Below are positions 25,809 to 28,706 of a DNA stretch of 28,706 nucleotides, piece by piece. The notes beneath the pieces were generated by a model. The model had not been told where the DNA came from and searched no databases. It saw only the letters and a program-made list of their open reading frames with translations. This DNA comes from Gallionellaceae bacterium. Lineage in GTDB: Bacteria; Pseudomonadota; Gammaproteobacteria; Burkholderiales; Gallionellaceae. Numbering within the stretch: position 1 is the stretch's first letter; every line of letters starts with the position of its first letter. A program made the translations under genes and the position numbers. Location: contig DMCN01000061.1 in assembly GCA_003445795.1 (NCBI GenBank), positions 1 to 28,706 on the forward strand, in the 5' to 3' direction.

Positions 25809-26465
25809 TCAGCGTTCGCTATCGGCTTTCTTCGGTGCGGCAAAGTCTTTGCTGTACACCTCGATCGCTTTCATGATGGAAGTCTTGGGATGATTGGGAA
25901 AGCGCATCGTGCGATAGGTCTTCTCGGCCACGAACATGAGAATCAGCAGCGGCAGGTTGAGCACGTTGATGAAGAACGACCATGCGGCGAGTGGAGTGAA
26001 CAGGTACAGCAATAGCGAAATGACGATTTGCACCACGAAATAGACGCACCAGCCAATGGTGACATGGCGGGTATATTCAACCACCTCCGGCTTCAACTCG
26101 CCGTTGATACGGCGCGATATCTGCGAGATCAACGGTTCACGTCCGGGCAGCAGCGTGCGGCCGAACAGCCAGAGCAGGAACAGGTTGAGCGAGGCGTGCG
26201 ACAGGCCGTTGACCGCAAGCAGGCCGATGCGACCGTGGTTGCCGGTGACGACATAATAGATTGCGGCAGCGAAGCCCAATGCCAGCAGCGGCCACCACAC
26301 CTTGCCGACCATGCGGAACAATACCCAGGCTGCCACGGCCAGCAGCGGCGCAAACACCAGCAGCAGGTGCGCTATCTTTACCTCTTCCTTGAGGACGAAG
26401 ATGTGCAACAGGATGGGATAGGCGATGAATGCCAACAGCAACAATATCTTGCCCAGACGTCCCAT
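25809..26465 (-). CDS. COG4648-type membrane protein of pigment clusters
   Basis: Predicted 218-residue inner-membrane protein with about six hydrophobic segments (starting ILLLLAFIAYPILLHIFVL) and a charged C-terminal tail (MKAIEVYSKDFAAPKKADSER). The middle stretch GRTLLPGREPLISQISRR is the part I recognise from the uncharacterised COG4648 membrane proteins that recur next to the AMP-ligase in aryl polyene and xanthomonadin loci. The biochemical role is unknown. GGAG lies eight bases before the ATG. It is the first gene of the run down to the MMPL exporter. Confidence 0.82.
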   Translation of the reverse strand: MGRLGKILLLLAFIAYPILLHIFVLKEEVKIAHLLLVFAPLLAVAAWVLFRMVGKVWWPLLALGFAAAIYYVVTGNHGRIGLLAVNGLSHASLNLFLLWLFGRTLLPGREPLISQISRRINGELKPEVVEYTRHVTIGWCVYFVVQIVISLLLYLFTPLAAWSFFINVLNLPLLILMFVAEKTYRTMRFPNHPKTSIMKAIEVYSKDFAAPKKADSER

Positions 26466-26741
26466 GTCAGGAGCTCCGGCGCGACGCGACGCGCAAGGGT
26501 GTGGCGGATGTGAAAAACCGGTTCATGGCGGACATGTCGCTGTATGGATTCGGCCGCTGGGCGGATGATTCTTTGCTATGGGACTGCAAGGTGATTCCCC
26601 GACTGGTTTCAGGCCAGCATTCTACCCCGAATCAAGGTCTGCCGCCCTCCCCCGCAGGGCGTTGCAAGCGTTTTTCGCTCCCGCCGCGGCACGATTTCGG
26701 TTAGCATTCGCGCATAACTATCCGATAAATAATACCGAACC
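26466..26741. promoter_or_regulatory. Divergent intergenic region of 276 bases, probable promoters
   Basis: This space separates the start of the minus-strand biosynthetic operon from the start of the plus-strand methyltransferase. On the plus strand TTAGCA (26701-26706) and GATAAA (26724-26729), spaced 17 bases apart, could be a weak sigma70 promoter with a very short leader. CGCCCT/AGGGCG (26643-26648 and 26656-26661) form a hairpin with a seven-base loop, followed on the plus strand by a GTTTTTC tract. AT-rich sequence at 26710-26735 stands out from its GC-rich surroundings. No operator can be named. Confidence 0.4.
26467..26589 (-). CDS. Possible small ORF upstream of the COG4648 gene, 40 codons
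   Basis: A frame from a TTG at 26589, with GGGGA about seven bases before it, runs to a TGA one base before the ATG of the membrane protein gene. The peptide contains SAQRPNPYSDMSAMNRFFTS and has a basic, Ser/Arg-rich end. It shows no similarity I recognise. The one-base junction would allow translational coupling, but an ATG-less short frame in GC-rich DNA can arise by chance; it could also be an untranslated leader. Confidence 0.25.
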   Translation of the reverse strand: MQSHSKESSAQRPNPYSDMSAMNRFFTSATPLRVASRRSS

Positions 26742-27512
26742 ATGACCACCCCTTCCCACGATTCATCCGGCAACATCGTCCGCGCCCCGCATGCCCCGCT
26801 CACCGAGTACTACCAGCGCGAAGAAGACCGCCGCGAATGGGTCGGCGAGCAATTCGACAAGACCGCGCCCGACTATGACCGGGTGGAAAAGATCCTCGGC
26901 CTGGGCACCGGCCCAACCTATCGCCGCAAGATTCTGGAGTTCGCAGGACTGAAACCAGGCATGCGTATCCTTGATGTCGGCATGGGTACCGGTCTGGTGG
27001 CGAAACAGGCCGCGCGCATCCTCGGCGATGCCAGCCTGGTCACAGGCGTAGACCCCAGCGCGGGAATGATCCGCAACGCCAAGCTGCCCGCCGGAGTGAC
27101 CGTGATCGAAGGCCGCGCCGAATCGATCCCGCTCCCCGCCGCCGGCTACGACTTCCTCAGCATGGGCTACGCCCTGCGCCACGTCTCGGACATGTCGGTC
27201 GCCTTCGCCGAGTTCCACCGCGTGCTGAAACCGGGCGGTAAAGTCTGCATCCTCGAGATCACCCCGCCCAAGGGAAAAATCGCCACGGCACTGCTGAAGG
27301 GCTACTGCAAATACGCCGTACCCATGCTGGCCAAACTGGTCGCCAAGGACAAGGACACCGCGCAATTGTGGCGTTACTACTGGGACACCATCGAAGCCTG
27401 CGCCGCGCCCGAGAAAGTGATGAGCACGCTGGAAAGCGCCGGCTTCGTGAATGTGCGGCGCACGGTGGATGTGGGGATGTTTTCTACTTATCTGGCGGAC
27501 AAGCCGCTGTAG
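26742..27512 (+). CDS. UbiE/COQ5-like SAM-dependent methyltransferase
   Basis: Predicted 256-residue soluble methyltransferase. ILDVGMGTG (about 76-84) is SAM motif I, VTGVDPSAGMI is motif II, and the stretch MGYALRHVSDM with VLKPGGKVCILEIT resembles UbiE/MenG quinone C-methyltransferases. It is the only gene of the cluster region on the plus strand, set between the BtrH-like gene and the COG4648 gene. Methylation of an aromatic or resorcinol-type ring is a sensible guess; a housekeeping ubiE function is less likely because of its context and the N-terminal extension. Confidence 0.87.
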   Translation: MTTPSHDSSGNIVRAPHAPLTEYYQREEDRREWVGEQFDKTAPDYDRVEKILGLGTGPTYRRKILEFAGLKPGMRILDVGMGTGLVAKQAARILGDASLVTGVDPSAGMIRNAKLPAGVTVIEGRAESIPLPAAGYDFLSMGYALRHVSDMSVAFAEFHRVLKPGGKVCILEITPPKGKIATALLKGYCKYAVPMLAKLVAKDKDTAQLWRYYWDTIEACAAPEKVMSTLESAGFVNVRRTVDVGMFSTYLADKPL

Positions 27513-27554
27513 GGCTTGGTCGTATTGGCCAGCTCAGCACGAACGGAAAATTGA

Positions 27555-28550
27555 TCAGGCAATCGCCCGCTTCAACGCCTGAAAGAATTCCTTCTCGTCA
27601 TCCGCCTGCTTGTGCAGCATCTGCGCCAGCAGTTTCGGATCGAACGCTTCGCGCCCCTTGATCATGCGCACCGCCTTCAATGCGAACTCGCGCCAGCCGT
27701 CACCGATGACGTTCAACTTTTCCGCCAGCACCTTCAGTTCTTCCCGCCCGGTAATGTCCGCCGCTTCCTGCAGAAAGGCGGCGTAGAGGAAGCGGAAACC
27801 CGCGCCGCCGGTGCCGATCTCTTCCTGCATGCGCACGATGTGGCCAACGTAGTTGAGGCTGAGTTTGTCGGCGGTATCGAGTTTGCCGACGCGGTTGGCG
27901 AGCATGCGGATGCCGCGCACGCCGACGATGGGCACGGGGCCGAGCATGGTACGTACGGTCTTCTTGATCGAGCGCAGTACGGCTTCAGGCGTGACTTCTT
28001 TCTGGCCGATCTCTTCCGGGTAATACAGCAATCCCTTGGGCGCCATCAGGCCGGTGGCGAAACGGGCTTTCTGCAAGCTTTCCGCGTCGCAACGTTGCGG
28101 GTCCTCGGTGACGGGATCACTAATCAGGTAATCGTTGCCTTCTTTGCCGTAGACGATGAGGTTGTGCGCGTTGAAGTGGAAGCGCATGTCGGCGGGGAAA
28201 TACGGCAGCCAGAACGCGGAGGTTTGGATACCGACAATGTGTCCTTCGGCCAGCAGTTCGTCGAGTCGCCGCATGCCCTTGGCCTGATCGCGAAAAGTCT
28301 CAAAGTGGAAACGCATCTTGAACGGCTTGACCATGCCCTTGAGGATGGCCTTGGGCGGCATGCGGTAGGCGATGAGCGGAAAACCGGCGAACTTGATGAA
28401 GGGCAGAAAGGCAAAAGCCATCGCGCCCGACAGGCCGAAGGCCATTGCTTCTGAAATCTTCGCCCCGTGGTGCGACAGCATGGACGAGGCGACGCCGCTC
28501 TCGCAGTGCGCCGCATGGCGGTGCTGAAAATTCTCGATGAGCATATTCAT
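27555..28550 (-). CDS. BtrH N-terminal domain protein (putative acyltransferase)
   Basis: Predicted 331-residue protein. The N-terminal half resembles BtrH, the acyltransferase that moves an acyl group from a carrier protein in butirosin synthesis. A papain-like triad can be proposed: Cys16 in HCESGVASS, His129 in FNAHNLIVYG and Asp145 in YLISDP. The C-terminal half (about 180-331) is helical and resembles the DUF4872-type tail often found behind BtrH_N. Such proteins are known to me from flexirubin and dialkylresorcinol clusters, where an ester bond is formed. The ATG overlaps the stop of the gene entering from the right edge (ATGA). Confidence 0.83.
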   Translation of the reverse strand: MNMLIENFQHRHAAHCESGVASSMLSHHGAKISEAMAFGLSGAMAFAFLPFIKFAGFPLIAYRMPPKAILKGMVKPFKMRFHFETFRDQAKGMRRLDELLAEGHIVGIQTSAFWLPYFPADMRFHFNAHNLIVYGKEGNDYLISDPVTEDPQRCDAESLQKARFATGLMAPKGLLYYPEEIGQKEVTPEAVLRSIKKTVRTMLGPVPIVGVRGIRMLANRVGKLDTADKLSLNYVGHIVRMQEEIGTGGAGFRFLYAAFLQEAADITGREELKVLAEKLNVIGDGWREFALKAVRMIKGREAFDPKLLAQMLHKQADDEKEFFQALKRAIA

Positions 28551-28706
28551 GGCAGTGTTCTGAGTTGTTCGACTGTGATGCCCATCACGTCAGCATAGCG
28601 TTGCAGGATGTCGCCGGAGAGCTTGGCGAAACGCTGCGGCTGGAAGTGGCGGCGGATGCGCCATTTCCAGAAGCCGGTGACCTGCGACATCTGCGGCAGG
28701 TCAAGA
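28547..28706 (-). CDS. C-terminal end of an unidentified cluster gene (possibly DarA-like)
   Basis: A frame open to the right edge ends at the TGA at 28547-28549 and shows about 52 residues, including PQMSQVTGFWKWRIRRHF and LQRYADVMGITVEQLRTLP. The overlap with the BtrH-like start argues that it is a true gene of the operon. I cannot assign it firmly from this tail. The dialkylresorcinol-condensing enzyme DarA is a candidate because it often sits next to BtrH_N genes, but this is guesswork from context. Confidence 0.6.
   Translation of the reverse strand, partial: LDLPQMSQVTGFWKWRIRRHFQPQRFAKLSGDILQRYADVMGITVEQLRTLP

Noticed and set aside
1..28706. CRISPR arrays, tRNA or rRNA genes, insertion sequences, phage genes
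   Set aside because: I saw no regularly spaced repeats, cloverleaf-like genes, transposase or integrase motifs on either strand.

Overview
The window is GC-rich, gene-dense and without interruptions such as IS elements, rRNA or tRNA. The gene order gpmI - envC-like - ctpA - small ORF - moeB at the left end is one I associate with Betaproteobacteria. Together with the c-di-GMP and hemerythrin genes it suggests a Gram-negative betaproteobacterium, perhaps Nitrosomonadales/Gallionellaceae-like. The taxon is an inference from gene content, not a search.

Region 1 (1-4071, plus strand) is housekeeping. It holds the end of phosphoglycerate mutase gpmI, an EnvC-type murein hydrolase activator with a degenerate LytM domain, a CtpA-type S41 protease, a 134-residue protein of unknown function, and a MoeB/ThiF-type adenylyltransferase. 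Region 2 (4061-7655, minus) carries a membrane diguanylate cyclase and a two-gene unit of an alpha/beta hydrolase and a lipoprotein serine beta-lactamase-like hydrolase. Region 3 (7734-9250, plus) is a translationally coupled NodB-type deacetylase and SAM methyltransferase pair. Region 4 (9268-12558, minus) has a hemerythrin and a large PAS-GGDEF-EAL protein. A strong hairpin/T-tract terminator lies just upstream of the latter, and beyond it is a small secreted phospholipase-A2-like protein (12815-13318).

Region 5 (13412 to the right edge, nearly all minus strand) is the most interesting part: a large share of a pigment-type biosynthetic cluster of the aryl polyene/xanthomonadin/flexirubin kind. 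In order of transcription it reads: end of an unidentified gene (possibly DarA-like), BtrH_N-domain acyltransferase-like protein, [UbiE-like methyltransferase on the opposite strand], COG4648 membrane protein, AMP-ligase, hotdog dehydratase, LpxL-like acyltransferase, LolA-like carrier, MMPL exporter, a small BamE-fold lipoprotein, flavin-dependent halogenase, XanB2-type chorismatase, MipA/OmpV outer membrane protein, PlsC-like acyltransferase, GT2 glycosyltransferase, and a B12-binding radical SAM enzyme. Most junctions are ATGA/GTGA overlaps, so this is a set of tightly coupled operons.

A working model is inferred. The chorismatase makes a hydroxybenzoate from chorismate, the neighbouring halogenase may halogenate it, and the AMP-ligase loads it onto an acyl carrier protein. 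A ketosynthase/ketoreductase set, not present in this window and presumably to the right, extends it with the dehydratase to a polyene. The acyltransferases, glycosyltransferase, LolA-like protein and MMPL exporter attach the product to a lipid and deliver it to the outer membrane. The unusual elements are the halogenase-chorismatase pair, the terminal B12 radical SAM gene, and the BtrH_N gene, which hints at a hybrid with dialkylresorcinol chemistry.
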